From Sutterella wadsworthensis (GTDB taxonomy: Bacteria > Pseudomonadota > Gammaproteobacteria > Burkholderiales > Burkholderiaceae_F), in NCBI RefSeq assembly GCF_003315195.1, contig NZ_QNRV01000014.1:1-63282 (forward strand): DNA of 63,282 nt. The letters are read 5' to 3'. The translations under genes were made by a program, and so were the position numbers. Below are positions 29,413-38,951 of the stretch, piece by piece; the first letter of the stretch is position 1; each line of letters starts with the position of its first letter. The notes under the pieces were generated by a model. That model saw only the letters and a program-made list of their open reading frames with translations, was not told the DNA's origin and did no database searches.

Positions 29413-30786
29413 TTAGTTGTCGCCGACGAGCACTGCAGCTTTGCCAGCTTCGGATTTGTCGGAAGCTTCTGCAGCAGTAGCCTTGACAGTCGCCTGGAGC
29501 TTGCCCTTCTTCCAGGAGAAGAACATCATGATGACCAGGCTGACGATGAAGGTAGCGATCAGTTGGTTGAAACCGGCGCCGGCCAGGGCGATGAAGCAGA
29601 ATCCGCTGCCGAGGACCGATGCGATGCAGCTGATAACGTTGCGGGTCGTTGCGCCTTCGATGCGCAGCAGGTTGACGCAGCTGTAGAAGTACGGGAGCAT
29701 CGTGAGAAGAACCGCGATACCGGTGATCATGCCGAAGAGGTCAGAAGCAGAGCCGCCGCTTGCGTTCATGGCCGTGATGACCGCCATAAGCACCGTCATT
29801 TGCGTGGCCGAGAGGATCAGACCCTTGCGGGGCAGACCGTTCTTGTCGAGTTCACCGTAGATCTTGGGGATATAGCCTTCCTGAGCGGCACGGGCACCGG
29901 CCTGAGTAACAAGCATCATCCAAGAGCCGAGCGAGGTGAGGCAGGCGAGAGCCGTGATGGCAGACACAACCGGAGCAGCCCAGTCACCGACCATCAGCGA
30001 AGCCGAAAGAGCAAACGGAGCACCCGAGGCAGCCGTCACAGAGGCCGGGAACATGCCGGCGATAGCCTGAGACGAACCGATGTAGACGAGACCGGCGAGC
30101 AAGGCGCCAAGCATCGTGGCGAGCGGAACCGTACGGCGAGGATTGTCAACGAGACCGGACGAGACAGAGGCCGATTCAATACCGATGAAGGCCCAGAGGC
30201 ACAGCAGAACGCTGCGGCAGGTAGCATCCAAGTCAGTCGTGCCAGAGACATTCCAGTTATCCATGTAGAGCTGGGGATCAAACCAGAACCAGCCGAAAGT
30301 TGCCGTGCCGACAACAGGGATAAGGAGCGCAATAACGCCGAACGTAGTGACCTTGCCGATCATTGAGCCGCCGAAGAAGTTGAGGATCGTGAAGAACCAC
30401 ACCACCGCGACGCAGGCAATGCCGGCAGGAATGGGATGATTGAGAATTGGGAAGAAGACTGAGAGATAGGAAACAGCAGTAATTGCAATTGCAAGGTTGC
30501 CGATCCAGTTGGCGTGGTAATAAAGCACGCCGGTTTGATACCCGAAGGCCGGGCTAATTTCACCCGCATAAGCGACAGGACCGCCGCTTTGCGGATTCAC
30601 TGTAGATAGACGGGCATATACATATGCAAGCGCCAACGCGCCAAACATAGCAATCAGCCAACCAAACAGTGCAACAGAACCAATACTGGCGAGATTTGAG
30701 GGAAGCAGGGCGATGCCGCTACCCATCATGTTACCGGCAACAATGCCAGTACATGCAAATAGTCCGATTTTTTTCCCAGATGACAT
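29413..30786 (-). CDS. cadB: Lysine/cadaverine antiporter
   Basis: Imports lysine and exports cadaverine across the inner membrane, partner of CadA. From the ATG at 30786 the protein has 457 residues and begins MSSGKKIGLFACTGIVAGNM, nearly the E. coli CadB start; the 47-codon open extension upstream is not conserved. The first-helix motif MMGSGIALLPSNLASIG is intact. Twelve membrane segments are expected. First gene of the cadBA operon. The AT-rich 600-base region upstream holds several TTGATA half-sites. Confidence 0.96.
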   Translation of the reverse strand: MSSGKKIGLFACTGIVAGNMMGSGIALLPSNLASIGSVALFGWLIAMFGALALAYVYARLSTVNPQSGGPVAYAGEISPAFGYQTGVLYYHANWIGNLAIAITAVSYLSVFFPILNHPIPAGIACVAVVWFFTILNFFGGSMIGKVTTFGVIALLIPVVGTATFGWFWFDPQLYMDNWNVSGTTDLDATCRSVLLCLWAFIGIESASVSSGLVDNPRRTVPLATMLGALLAGLVYIGSSQAIAGMFPASVTAASGAPFALSASLMVGDWAAPVVSAITALACLTSLGSWMMLVTQAGARAAQEGYIPKIYGELDKNGLPRKGLILSATQMTVLMAVITAMNASGGSASDLFGMITGIAVLLTMLPYFYSCVNLLRIEGATTRNVISCIASVLGSGFCFIALAGAGFNQLIATFIVSLVIMMFFSWKKGKLQATVKATAAEASDKSEAGKAAVLVGDN

Positions 30787-31392
30787 TTTGTGCCCCAGAA
30801 GTTGATGAAACAACATCTTCAAAACGAACCGGCTTCCTTCTTCTCGCCGAACCATGCTGAAGCTGTTGCAGCAATATTGAACTTTTAGGGCCTTTAAAGC
30901 CTCATAGAAATATAAAAAAGCAATCACATAACAAACATTTGTCGATTGTTATGTATATTTCATATATTTCAACTAGTTAATTGATATCAATTTCATATAA
31001 CAGTCCTCATAAAACCTATCTTTTTCTGAAATAGACAGATTATTGATACTAAATTAACGCCATATTGATAAAGATATCTTCCTGATTAATTCCAAACAAT
31101 AGGAATGCATCACCCAAACTTTATATTTTCATTCATTACAATAGACAATTAAAGGACCTTTTGGGTTAACAATTAAGCGTTAACACCAAGACCGTAAAAC
31201 TGCAATTAACGCAATTCCAATTGACCCTTAAAACATTTTTCTAAAAAGAATAGACAGGCCTTTATTTCTTTAACTTATTAGCCAAATCATTTTTGCTGTG
31301 ATGAATGCTCAAAATAAATAAATTTCATAGACTTGCAGTACTGACGACCTTAGGCATAAAGTTCCTTCTTCATCTCCAAAGCCTCGAACCTC
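30787..31392. promoter_or_regulatory. AT-rich divergent control region cadB-gluQ
   Basis: About 600 bases, strongly AT-rich. The palindrome AATTGATATCAATT lies at 30979-30992, and single ATTGATA half-sites follow near 31045 and 31070. Related dyads stand before speF and before the second cadB gene. This is the expected place for a CadC-like activator to bind. I see no gene here. Confidence 0.45.
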
Positions 31393-32286
31393 ATGCAGAC
31401 AGCCAACCTTTCACCGGCACCCACCTCAATTCCCTATCGAGGACGATTCGCGCCGTCTCCTACCGGGCGGCTTCATGCCGGGAGTCTTGCTGCGGCATTG
31501 GCCAGTTGGCTTGACGCTCGTGCGCATGGCGGGATATGGCTCGTGCGCATTGAAGACATTGACCCTCCGCGAGATGTACCCGGAGCCGGAGAAGCCATCA
31601 TTAAAGCGTTGGCACGCTTTGGCATGACCTCTGATGAGCCCATTCTCTGGCAGCATGACCGCTTAAAGGCCTATGCGGACGCGCTCGCCAAACTGACTGC
31701 TGAGGGCTTTATCTACGGCTGCGCCTGCTCACGCAAAGAAATTCAGCTCGCTGACGAAGCATTGGGTCTGCCGATTGGCGTGTATCCGGGCACCTGTCGA
31801 CACGGCACTCAGGAGCGCCCAGTGCGTGCACTTCGATTCCGCGTGCCCGCAGGCAATGTCCGATTCCATGACCGTCGCTTAGGCGACTATCTGCAAAATG
31901 TTGAGAAAACCGTGGGAGATTTCGTTCTGAAGCGCGCCGACGGGTTTTGGGCCTATCAGCTTGCCGTCGTCGTTGACGATCTTTACCAAGGCGTCACCGA
32001 CATCGTGCGCGGTGCGGATCTGATAGACAACACGCCGCGGCAAATATTGCTCACCCAAGCGCTCGGCGCCGCACCATTGCGCTATTTCCATATCCCACTC
32101 GTGCTCAATGACCGCGGGGAAAAACTGTCCAAACAGGCCGGTGCAGCCCCCATTGATAATGAAGAACCATTGCCTGCACTCGAAGCAGCGTTCGAACATC
32201 TGGGATTTCAACGATTGGGCGCCGATTCAGTATCGAGTTTTCTCCAAAAAGCCGTGCCGTTGTGGCAAGAACGCTGGGGCCGCTGA
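31393..32286 (+). CDS. gluQ: Glutamyl-Q tRNA(Asp) synthetase
   Basis: Attaches glutamate to the queuosine base of tRNA(Asp). The 297-residue protein looks like the catalytic core of glutamyl-tRNA synthetase without the anticodon-binding part. It has RFAPSPTGRLHAGSL (HIGH-like motif), a Cys-rich zinc site (YGCACSRKE ... PGTCRHG), and LNDRGEKLSKQAGA (KMSKS-like). It is divergent from cadB. The ribosome-binding site is weak. Nothing else is unusual. Confidence 0.95.
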   Translation: MQTANLSPAPTSIPYRGRFAPSPTGRLHAGSLAAALASWLDARAHGGIWLVRIEDIDPPRDVPGAGEAIIKALARFGMTSDEPILWQHDRLKAYADALAKLTAEGFIYGCACSRKEIQLADEALGLPIGVYPGTCRHGTQERPVRALRFRVPAGNVRFHDRRLGDYLQNVEKTVGDFVLKRADGFWAYQLAVVVDDLYQGVTDIVRGADLIDNTPRQILLTQALGAAPLRYFHIPLVLNDRGEKLSKQAGAAPIDNEEPLPALEAAFEHLGFQRLGADSVSSFLQKAVPLWQERWGR

Positions 32287-32691
32287 TTCAAACGCAAGAG
32301 GCAGAACGGTCATCATGCTCTTCCAACACAAGGAATTGGATAGTGATGCCGAGCCATTTCGATCGATGCCCGCCTCTTCCGAGCAGGCAGATACCGCACG
32401 ATGCTGAAAAATCGTGCTTCATCGATTCATTTTCAGTGAAATTAATTGATATTTCCGCTCAACCGCATGGTCTTTGAGTGCGGTAAGTTTCCACTGCAGC
32501 TGCTTGCCTGGTGTTCTGCGGGCAGAGCTCTTCTTCACAACAGGCCGGATAGCTGGATATCCCTCGAATCCATCTGCCCTGGTCGCAATCATCATCTTTG
32601 CTGTTGAGATCGGACTTAAATTTGCAGAATTTCAGCTGCGGCATTATTGATGCCGCAGAATTGACTGTGTGAGTTCTTAGACTGCAAAGTG
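32287..32691. other. Intergenic region after gluQ
   Basis: About 400 bases between converging gluQ and the RNA element behind nhaC. No gene or clear gluQ terminator was recognised. Confidence 0.4.
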
Positions 32692-32816
32692 AAAAAAAGG
32701 ACGTTAATCGTTCAGCCTTATGGAGCACCTAAAGCTCACGATTAACGCCCATCCGAAGAAGCTGTGCGGCAGACGTGCGGGTCCCAACCATCCGCACGTC
32801 CGCCTTTCACAGACTC
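32692..32816 (-). ncRNA. Structured RNA element, copy 2, with intrinsic terminator, behind nhaC
   Basis: Same architecture and same 125-nt length as copy 1. Hairpin 1 has a 13-bp stem (GGCGGACGTGCGG with CCGCACGTCTGCC, one G-U pair) and a loop with GGTTGGG. Hairpin 2 has a 13-bp stem (GGGCGTTAATCGT with ACGATTAACGTCC, one G-U pair), the loop AGGTGCTCC, and T7. Stem sequences of hairpin 2 differ from copy 1 at many positions but still pair, while both loops are kept. It begins 16 bases after the nhaC stop on the same strand, so it could be made from the nhaC 3' end or from its own promoter. Confidence 0.7.
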
Positions 32817-32832
32817 AAAATCATTTCTGCCA

Positions 32833-34380
32833 TCAAACCTCGTCAACCGTTGCGATGGGCCGCACAGCCGCTTTGCGCTGATTCAAGGTGAGCCACAGTC
32901 CGCCGCTCAGCACGGCAGCCGCAGTGCTCCAGGAGAGCAAAAGACTCCCATTCGTCAATCCCGCCGTTAAATAACCGGCGCCGGCAGCAAAGGCCGTGAG
33001 CAGCGCATAGGGCAGCTGCGTTGCCGCATGTTCCATTACCGGACAGCCTGAACTTGCAGCCGAAAGCACTGAAGTATCTGAGATGGGTGAGGAGTGGTCG
33101 CCGAAAACAGAACCAGCCAGCACGGCACCCAACACAACAAAGACCATTGACGGATCCACGGCATATGCAATCGGCACCAAAATCGGAACGAGGATGCCAA
33201 AAGTCGCCCAGGAAGCACCGGTTGCAAAAGAAAGCACGCAGGCTGCCGCAAAACAGATGAAGGGGAAGAGCTGCATCACATCGCCGCCAAAACTTGTAAC
33301 CAGCCCTTCAACGTACTGCGCTGACATTAATAGATCACGGCATATCCCCGAGAGCGTCCACGCCAGCACCAGGATGATGTTGGCCGGCAGCATCAGCTTC
33401 ATGCCGTTCACGGCGCCGTCCATGCACTTCGTAAATGAAAGGACGCGGCGCGGCACGTAGAGCAATATGGTCGCAGCGAGCGTGCCAAACCCAGCCCAGC
33501 AGAGCGCCGAAGAAGATGACGATGCGCCGATCGCCGCGCCGAATTGATACTTTGTCGGGCCATCTGACCAAAAACCGCCCGAATATAAAAGCGAAGCGAA
33601 GGAAAAGATGAGAAGCAGCGCAATCGGGAAAATCATTTCCAGAAGCCCGCCGTTCCCAGTCGACTCGGTCTGCTCTTCATCCTGCGTGAGGTTCTCCGCT
33701 TTCTCTGCCTCAGCTTCAGCGGTCAGCATGGGACCGAAATCTCTGCCCCGCCAAATCAGAAATACCACAAGCGCAATGGTGAGAATCGCATAGAAGTTCC
33801 ATGGGATAGCCGCCATAAACGCAGCCATGGACTGATCCTCGAGCGGCGTGCTTTTCAACGAAGCCGCTACCGCAGCTGCCCATGAGGACACCGGCGCAAT
33901 GATGCAAACGGGAGCTGCCGTTGAGTCAACGATCCATGCCAGCTTGGCACGAGCTACTCGACAGCGGTCGGTCAGAGGCTTCATCACAGTGCCGACAAAT
34001 AAGCAGCTGAAGTAGTCGTCAATAAACACAAGACAGCCAAGCCCGCAAGCCGAAAGCAAGGACTTCCGCTTCGTCTTCATTCGCCGCCCGGCCCATTCCC
34101 CATAGGCTTTTGAACCGCCCGACAGAGAGACCAAATAAACCACCGCACCTAAGAGTGACGTGAATATGAGGATTTTGAATTCAAGCGTCGCCACCATCAT
34201 CGAAAAAACAGCATCCAGACTGCCGATGATGACGCCGCCCCCCGTAGAGCTTGTGTAGATAACCGCTCCTGTAAGAATGCCGACAAGCAGCGCAGAAATA
34301 ACTTCCCTGCTGATCAACGCAGCCACAATCGCAGCCGCGGGAGGCAGCAATGACAACCAACCCGCATTAAAAGGCTCCAT
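32833..34380 (-). CDS. Na+/H+ antiporter, NhaC family
   Basis: 515-residue membrane protein. Family-type segments include FIDDYFSCLFVGTVMKPLTDR (Asp pair in a membrane segment), APVSSWAAAV and GSVFGDHSSPISDTSVLSAASSGC, which is characteristic of NhaC-type exchangers. Expected role: sodium or amino-acid-linked antiport at the inner membrane. Some members near amino-acid genes exchange substrates other than Na+/H+, so the ion is not certain. AGGAG precedes the ATG. It is divergent from speF. Confidence 0.88.
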   Translation of the reverse strand: MEPFNAGWLSLLPPAAAIVAALISREVISALLVGILTGAVIYTSSTGGGVIIGSLDAVFSMMVATLEFKILIFTSLLGAVVYLVSLSGGSKAYGEWAGRRMKTKRKSLLSACGLGCLVFIDDYFSCLFVGTVMKPLTDRCRVARAKLAWIVDSTAAPVCIIAPVSSWAAAVAASLKSTPLEDQSMAAFMAAIPWNFYAILTIALVVFLIWRGRDFGPMLTAEAEAEKAENLTQDEEQTESTGNGGLLEMIFPIALLLIFSFASLLYSGGFWSDGPTKYQFGAAIGASSSSSALCWAGFGTLAATILLYVPRRVLSFTKCMDGAVNGMKLMLPANIILVLAWTLSGICRDLLMSAQYVEGLVTSFGGDVMQLFPFICFAAACVLSFATGASWATFGILVPILVPIAYAVDPSMVFVVLGAVLAGSVFGDHSSPISDTSVLSAASSGCPVMEHAATQLPYALLTAFAAGAGYLTAGLTNGSLLLSWSTAAAVLSGGLWLTLNQRKAAVRPIATVDEV

Positions 34381-35073
34381 TACGCGAAGCTCCTAAAAAA
34401 AAGGCCAGCACATTTCACCACCAGACATTTACAACATCAGAGAGTGCTCGGGTTGATGTTTTTCATAGTGATAAAAAAGTGCTGGCCCATCCACACAAAA
34501 GGAGAGACCCCCACATCTTACAAACTCCAATACCAAGAAAATATCAAGGTTAACGATCAATAAAAATATATTTATATAGCCCGCAAGATCAATGAAAATA
34601 TAATCACCATTGAAAACAAGGAAATTTTCTATTCACTTGCTGATCCGCCCTTGCCGCACAGCAGCAAACACGCTCCTAAAGACACCTGTATTTATATTTT
34701 ACTTCATATATATCAATATGTTGATACATTGATGATGTCACGTTGACACTTTAAAAGTCCTTCTCATAAACCTTCATAAAGAACAATATCCCATCAAACT
34801 AATTCTTCTAAACAGCACTTTAAAATTAAATATTGTCACATCAACATGTTGATTTTTATGGATTAATACGTAAATAAGAAATTCCTCAGAAATTACACTA
34901 ATGATTCTTTCCTGATGGAAGCCTAGGATTCACCTCAAGCATTAAGCGATTGAACGAAACCTTCAAATCCCGTTCTCCAAACACCTGAATTCATTCAATC
35001 GCAAAATACTTAAAAGCCTTAATACGTTTTTCTAAAAAATATTAGAAAGACAGCCCTTAAAGAGGACTTTCCT
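34381..35073. promoter_or_regulatory. Long AT-rich leader of speF with two ATCAA-N4-TTGAT dyads
   Basis: About 690 bases without a gene. Two inverted repeats of the same design stand 115 bases apart: TATCAATATGTTGATA (34711-34726) and ATCAACATGTTGAT (34840-34853). They are operator-like and may bind a CadC-type or other regulator. I looked for an ornithine-sensing leader peptide like E. coli speFL and found only ORFs of 3-6 codons. Confidence 0.5.
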
Positions 35074-37263
35074 ATGCGCAAACTCTATGTTGCCGCCACT
35101 GAAGCCAGTCGTTCAGCTTTTGAATGCGAACGCGAAGTCATCGACTTCGACAACGCCAACTTCACCCAGGTTTCCATCGCCGTCATGACGGCCGATGAGG
35201 CCCTCGCCGGCAAACTTGAGCAGATTGAGTCGAACGCCTTCGGCATTCCTGTTGTTATCCTGAATGAAGGCGGCAAAGTAGATCCTTGCCTGATTGGCCG
35301 TGCAGCCAGCATCATTGACCGCAAGAGTGACGATGCCAAGCTCTATGGCCGTCAGATTGACACCCTTGCGCAGAAGTATGAGGACACCGTCCTCCCGCCG
35401 TTCTTCGGCAGCCTCGAAGAATATGTTGGCAACGGCCATGCCCAGTTTGACTGCCCGGGACATCAGGGCGGCGCCTTCTTCCGCCGTCATCCTGCCGGCC
35501 GCGAATTTGCTGAATTCTTCGGCGAAAACGTCTTCCGCTCCGACTTGTGCAACGCCGACGTTTCGATGGGCGATCTGCTGATTCATGAAGGTGCACCGTG
35601 CCTTGCTCAGCAAAAAGCTGCCCGTATTTACAACGCCGACAAGACTTATTTCGTGCTCAACGGCACGTCAGCCTCCAACAAGGTTGTGCTCAACGCTCTG
35701 CTTGCACCGGGCGATCTGGTGCTCTTTGACCGCAACAATCACAAATCCAATCACCACGGTGCCCTGCTGCAGGCCGGCGCCACTCCCATTTATCTTGAAA
35801 CGGCCCGCAATGCCTACGGTTTCATCGGCGGTATTGATGAACACTGCTTCGAAGAGCACTACCTGCGCGACATGATCCGCGAAGTGCGTCCTGAAAAAGC
35901 AGAAGCCAAGCGTCCGTTCCGCCTTGCGATCATCCAGCTCGGCACATACGACGGCACGATCTATAACGCTCGTCAGGTCGTCGACCGCATTGGTCACCTC
36001 TGCGACTACATCCTCTTTGACTCTGCCTGGGTGGGCTATGAACAGTTCATCCCGATGATGAAGGACTGCTCGCCGCTGCTTCTCGATCTCGGACCTGAAG
36101 ATCCGGGCATCTTCGTGACGCAGTCCGTGCATAAGCAGCAGGCCGGTTTCTCGCAGACCTCGCAGATCCACAAGAAGGACAGCCACATCAAGGGCCAAAG
36201 CCGCTACTGCCCGCATAAGCGCCTCAACAACGCCTTCATGATGCACGCGTCCACTTCGCCCTTCTACCCGCTCTTTGCGGCGCTCGACGTCAATGCGAAG
36301 ATGCACGAAGGCATGAGCGGTCAGCGCCTTTGGGCGGACTGCGTCCGCGTGGGCATTGAAGCCCGCAAGCTGCTCATGAAGACCTGCAAGTACATCAAGC
36401 CCTTCGTCCCGGCACTGATCGACGGCAAGCCGTGGGGTGAATATCCCACGGAGGAAATCGCGCACAACCTGCGCTTCTTCGAATTCGAACCAGAAGCGAA
36501 GTGGCACAACTTCGAAGGTTACGGCGATCGTCAGTACTTCGTCGATCCGTGCAAGCTGCTGCTCACCACCCCGGGCATCGATGCCGAAACGGGACACTAT
36601 GCCGACTTCGGCGTTCCCGCCACGATTCTTGCGAACTTCCTGCGCGAAAACGCTGTCGTTCCGGAAAAGTGCGACTTGAATTCGATTCTCTTCCTGATGA
36701 CGCCGGCCGAAGACATGGCCAAGATGGAACACCTCATCACCCAGATCGCTCGCTTTGAGGAATACCTCGACGCCGATGCGCCGTTGGTTGATGTGCTGCC
36801 CTCCATCTACTACGCCAATGAAGAGCGCTACCACGGCTACACCATCCGCCGCCTCTGCCAGGAAATGCATGACTTCTATAAGTCCCGCAACGTCAAGCAG
36901 CTGCAAAAGGAAATGTTCCGCCGTTCGCACTTCCCGCGCCGTGCGCTCGATCCGCAGCAGGCTCACTTCGAGTTCATCCGCGGCAACGCCGAGCTCGTGC
37001 CGCTTGAACAGGCCGAAGGCCGCATCGCTGTAGAAGGCGCTCTGCCCTACCCGCCGGGTGTGCTTTGCTGCGTCCCGGGTGAAGTTTGGGGCAATTCCGT
37101 CCTGCAGTACTTCCTCGCGCTTGAAGAAGGCATCAATCGCTGCCCGGGCTTTGCACCTGAACTCCAGGGCGTCTACATCCAGAAGGATCCGGATGGACGC
37201 AAGCGTGCCTACGGCTACGTGCTGACCAAAGAACGCACTGCCGAACTCGGCATTGAAGGCTAA
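35074..37263 (+). CDS. speF: Ornithine decarboxylase, inducible type
   Basis: Converts ornithine to putrescine and CO2; with PotE it forms an acid-resistance and polyamine-export pair. The 729-residue protein matches E. coli SpeF along its length: FDCPGHQGGAFFRRHPAG, LCNADVSMGDLLIHEGAPC, FDRNNHKSNHHGALLQAG, and the PLP lysine in QSVHKQQAGFSQT (Lys354). The start is supported by AGAGG. potE follows after 77 bases, with a strong hairpin between. Confidence 0.97.
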   Translation: MRKLYVAATEASRSAFECEREVIDFDNANFTQVSIAVMTADEALAGKLEQIESNAFGIPVVILNEGGKVDPCLIGRAASIIDRKSDDAKLYGRQIDTLAQKYEDTVLPPFFGSLEEYVGNGHAQFDCPGHQGGAFFRRHPAGREFAEFFGENVFRSDLCNADVSMGDLLIHEGAPCLAQQKAARIYNADKTYFVLNGTSASNKVVLNALLAPGDLVLFDRNNHKSNHHGALLQAGATPIYLETARNAYGFIGGIDEHCFEEHYLRDMIREVRPEKAEAKRPFRLAIIQLGTYDGTIYNARQVVDRIGHLCDYILFDSAWVGYEQFIPMMKDCSPLLLDLGPEDPGIFVTQSVHKQQAGFSQTSQIHKKDSHIKGQSRYCPHKRLNNAFMMHASTSPFYPLFAALDVNAKMHEGMSGQRLWADCVRVGIEARKLLMKTCKYIKPFVPALIDGKPWGEYPTEEIAHNLRFFEFEPEAKWHNFEGYGDRQYFVDPCKLLLTTPGIDAETGHYADFGVPATILANFLRENAVVPEKCDLNSILFLMTPAEDMAKMEHLITQIARFEEYLDADAPLVDVLPSIYYANEERYHGYTIRRLCQEMHDFYKSRNVKQLQKEMFRRSHFPRRALDPQQAHFEFIRGNAELVPLEQAEGRIAVEGALPYPPGVLCCVPGEVWGNSVLQYFLALEEGINRCPGFAPELQGVYIQKDPDGRKRAYGYVLTKERTAELGIEG

Positions 37264-37278
37264 TCACTAACCAGCCGA

Positions 37279-37310
37279 ATTTGGGCGGCTGCCGCTGCGG
37301 CCGCCCAAAT
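37279..37310 (+). other. Intercistronic hairpin speF-potE
   Basis: A perfect 10-bp stem (ATTTGGGCGG with CCGCCCAAAT) lies 15 bases after the speF stop. No T-run follows, so it more likely stabilises speF mRNA or weakens read-through into potE. Confidence 0.5.
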
Positions 37311-37340
37311 CTGATCCCAACAACAATGAGGTGACAACTT

Positions 37341-38687
37341 ATGTCCGGTTCCTCGAGCAAAATGAGCGTAACGCAGCTTACGCTCCTAACAGCCCTTAAC
37401 ATGATGGGCTCCGGCATCATCATGCTCCCGACGAAACTTGCTGAAGTCGGTACTTTCTCAATTATTTCCTGGCTGGTCACGGCCGGCGGCTCCACGGCTC
37501 TCGCCTACGCTTTCGCAAAATGCGGCATGCTTTCGCGCAATCGCGGCGGCATGGGCGGATATGCTGAATATGCTTTCGGCAAATCGGGCTCGTTCCTGGC
37601 CAACTACGCCTATTGCGTTTCGCTCCTGATTGCGAACATCGCCATTGCCATTTCGGCCGTCGGTTATGCCGTTGCACTCTTCGGCCTCAATACGACGCCG
37701 TTTGAAACCTGCCTCTTGACAATCGCGGTTCTTTGGATCTGCACGGTTCTCAACTTCAAGGGCGCCAAGATCACCGGCCTCATCTCCAATTTCACGGCTT
37801 GGGGCGTCATCATTCCGGTTGCCGGCATCTCTGTATTCGGTTGGTTCTGGTTCAACCCTGACACGTATACTGCCGCTTGGAATCCGCATAATCTGCCCGC
37901 TTTCGATGCCGTCAGCGCCTCGATTTCCATGACGTTGTGGTCCTTCCTCGGTCTGGAATCTGCCTGCGCGAACTCCGAAGCCGTCGACAATCCTGAAAAG
38001 AACGTTCCGAAGGCTGTGCTTGGCGCAACGCTCGGCGTCGCCGTGATCTACATCCTTTCGACCAACGTCGCTGCCGGTATCGTTGACAACGCTGAACTCG
38101 TGAAGTCGACCGCTCCCTTCGGTCTGGTGTTCGCAACCATGTTCAACGGCACCGTGGGCCAGATCGTTATGGGTCTGATGATCTTGTCGTGCTCCGGTTC
38201 GCTTCTGTCCTGGCAGTTCACGATCGCCCGCGTCTTCAAGTCCTCTGCCGACGAAGGCTACTTCCCGAAGTGGTTCTCCAAGGTCACAAAGGATGACGCG
38301 CCGGTTCTTGGCATGACGATCATCGTCTCGGTTCAGACGCTCATGTCCTTCATGACGATCAGCCCCTCCCTCTATCGCCAGTTCAATACGCTCGTTGACC
38401 TCGCTGTGGTCACCAACGTCATGCCGTACCTTCTCTCGATGGCTGCCGTGTTCGTGATGCTCAAGGCCGAAGGCGTGACGGGCAGTCAGGCGAAATGGGT
38501 CAAGATCATGGCCTTCATCGGCACGGTGTACAGCCTCTACGCGCTCTACGCTGCCGGCTTCGAAGCCATGATGTACGGTGCACTCGCCACATTCGCCGGC
38601 TGGTTCTTCTATGGTCTGGCTGCTGAAAAGCTCTTCAAGCACAACCATAAGTCCAACGTTACGCTGAGTGCTGCCGCTGACGATTAA
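37341..38687 (+). CDS. potE: Putrescine/ornithine antiporter
   Basis: Exchanges ornithine for putrescine at the inner membrane, partner of SpeF. The 448-residue protein follows E. coli PotE closely: MSVTQLTLLTALNMMGSGII, GGMGGYAEYAFGKSGSFLANY, TLWSFLGLESACANSEAVDNPEKNVPKAVLG, and SCSGSLLSWQFTIARVFKSS. Good ribosome-binding site (ATGAGGTG). It is the second gene of the speF-potE operon. Confidence 0.96.
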   Translation: MSGSSSKMSVTQLTLLTALNMMGSGIIMLPTKLAEVGTFSIISWLVTAGGSTALAYAFAKCGMLSRNRGGMGGYAEYAFGKSGSFLANYAYCVSLLIANIAIAISAVGYAVALFGLNTTPFETCLLTIAVLWICTVLNFKGAKITGLISNFTAWGVIIPVAGISVFGWFWFNPDTYTAAWNPHNLPAFDAVSASISMTLWSFLGLESACANSEAVDNPEKNVPKAVLGATLGVAVIYILSTNVAAGIVDNAELVKSTAPFGLVFATMFNGTVGQIVMGLMILSCSGSLLSWQFTIARVFKSSADEGYFPKWFSKVTKDDAPVLGMTIIVSVQTLMSFMTISPSLYRQFNTLVDLAVVTNVMPYLLSMAAVFVMLKAEGVTGSQAKWVKIMAFIGTVYSLYALYAAGFEAMMYGALATFAGWFFYGLAAEKLFKHNHKSNVTLSAAADD

Positions 38688-38735
38688 TTTCTAAATACCC
38701 ATTGAAGCATCTGATTTCGATGCCTCTCAAACGAA

Positions 38736-38769
38736 GGCTGCCACCCTCGATATTTCGCGGGTGGCAGCC
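38736..38769 (+). other. Hairpin behind potE
   Basis: A perfect 11-bp stem (GGCTGCCACCC with GGGTGGCAGCC) lies 48 bases after the potE stop. No T-run follows on the plus strand. Confidence 0.5.
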
Positions 38770-38951
38770 GTCCATTGACTGTCTCACAGTGATTTTCATT
38801 TGTCATCAAAGACGCTATGATCGAGTTCCTGCAATAATCGTAAGCTCACATATTCCACGCGTATACAAATAAAACATCCATCGCTCCGTGAAGTGATGAG
38901 CTTCGGTATGTTTTGAGCGCTGCCGACTTTCCAAACATTTTGAGGGTGCAT

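Noticed and set aside
34700-35070. Ornithine-sensing leader peptide like speFL before speF
   Set aside because: Only ORFs of 3-6 codons were found in the leader and none resembles the SpeFL sequence as I remember it.
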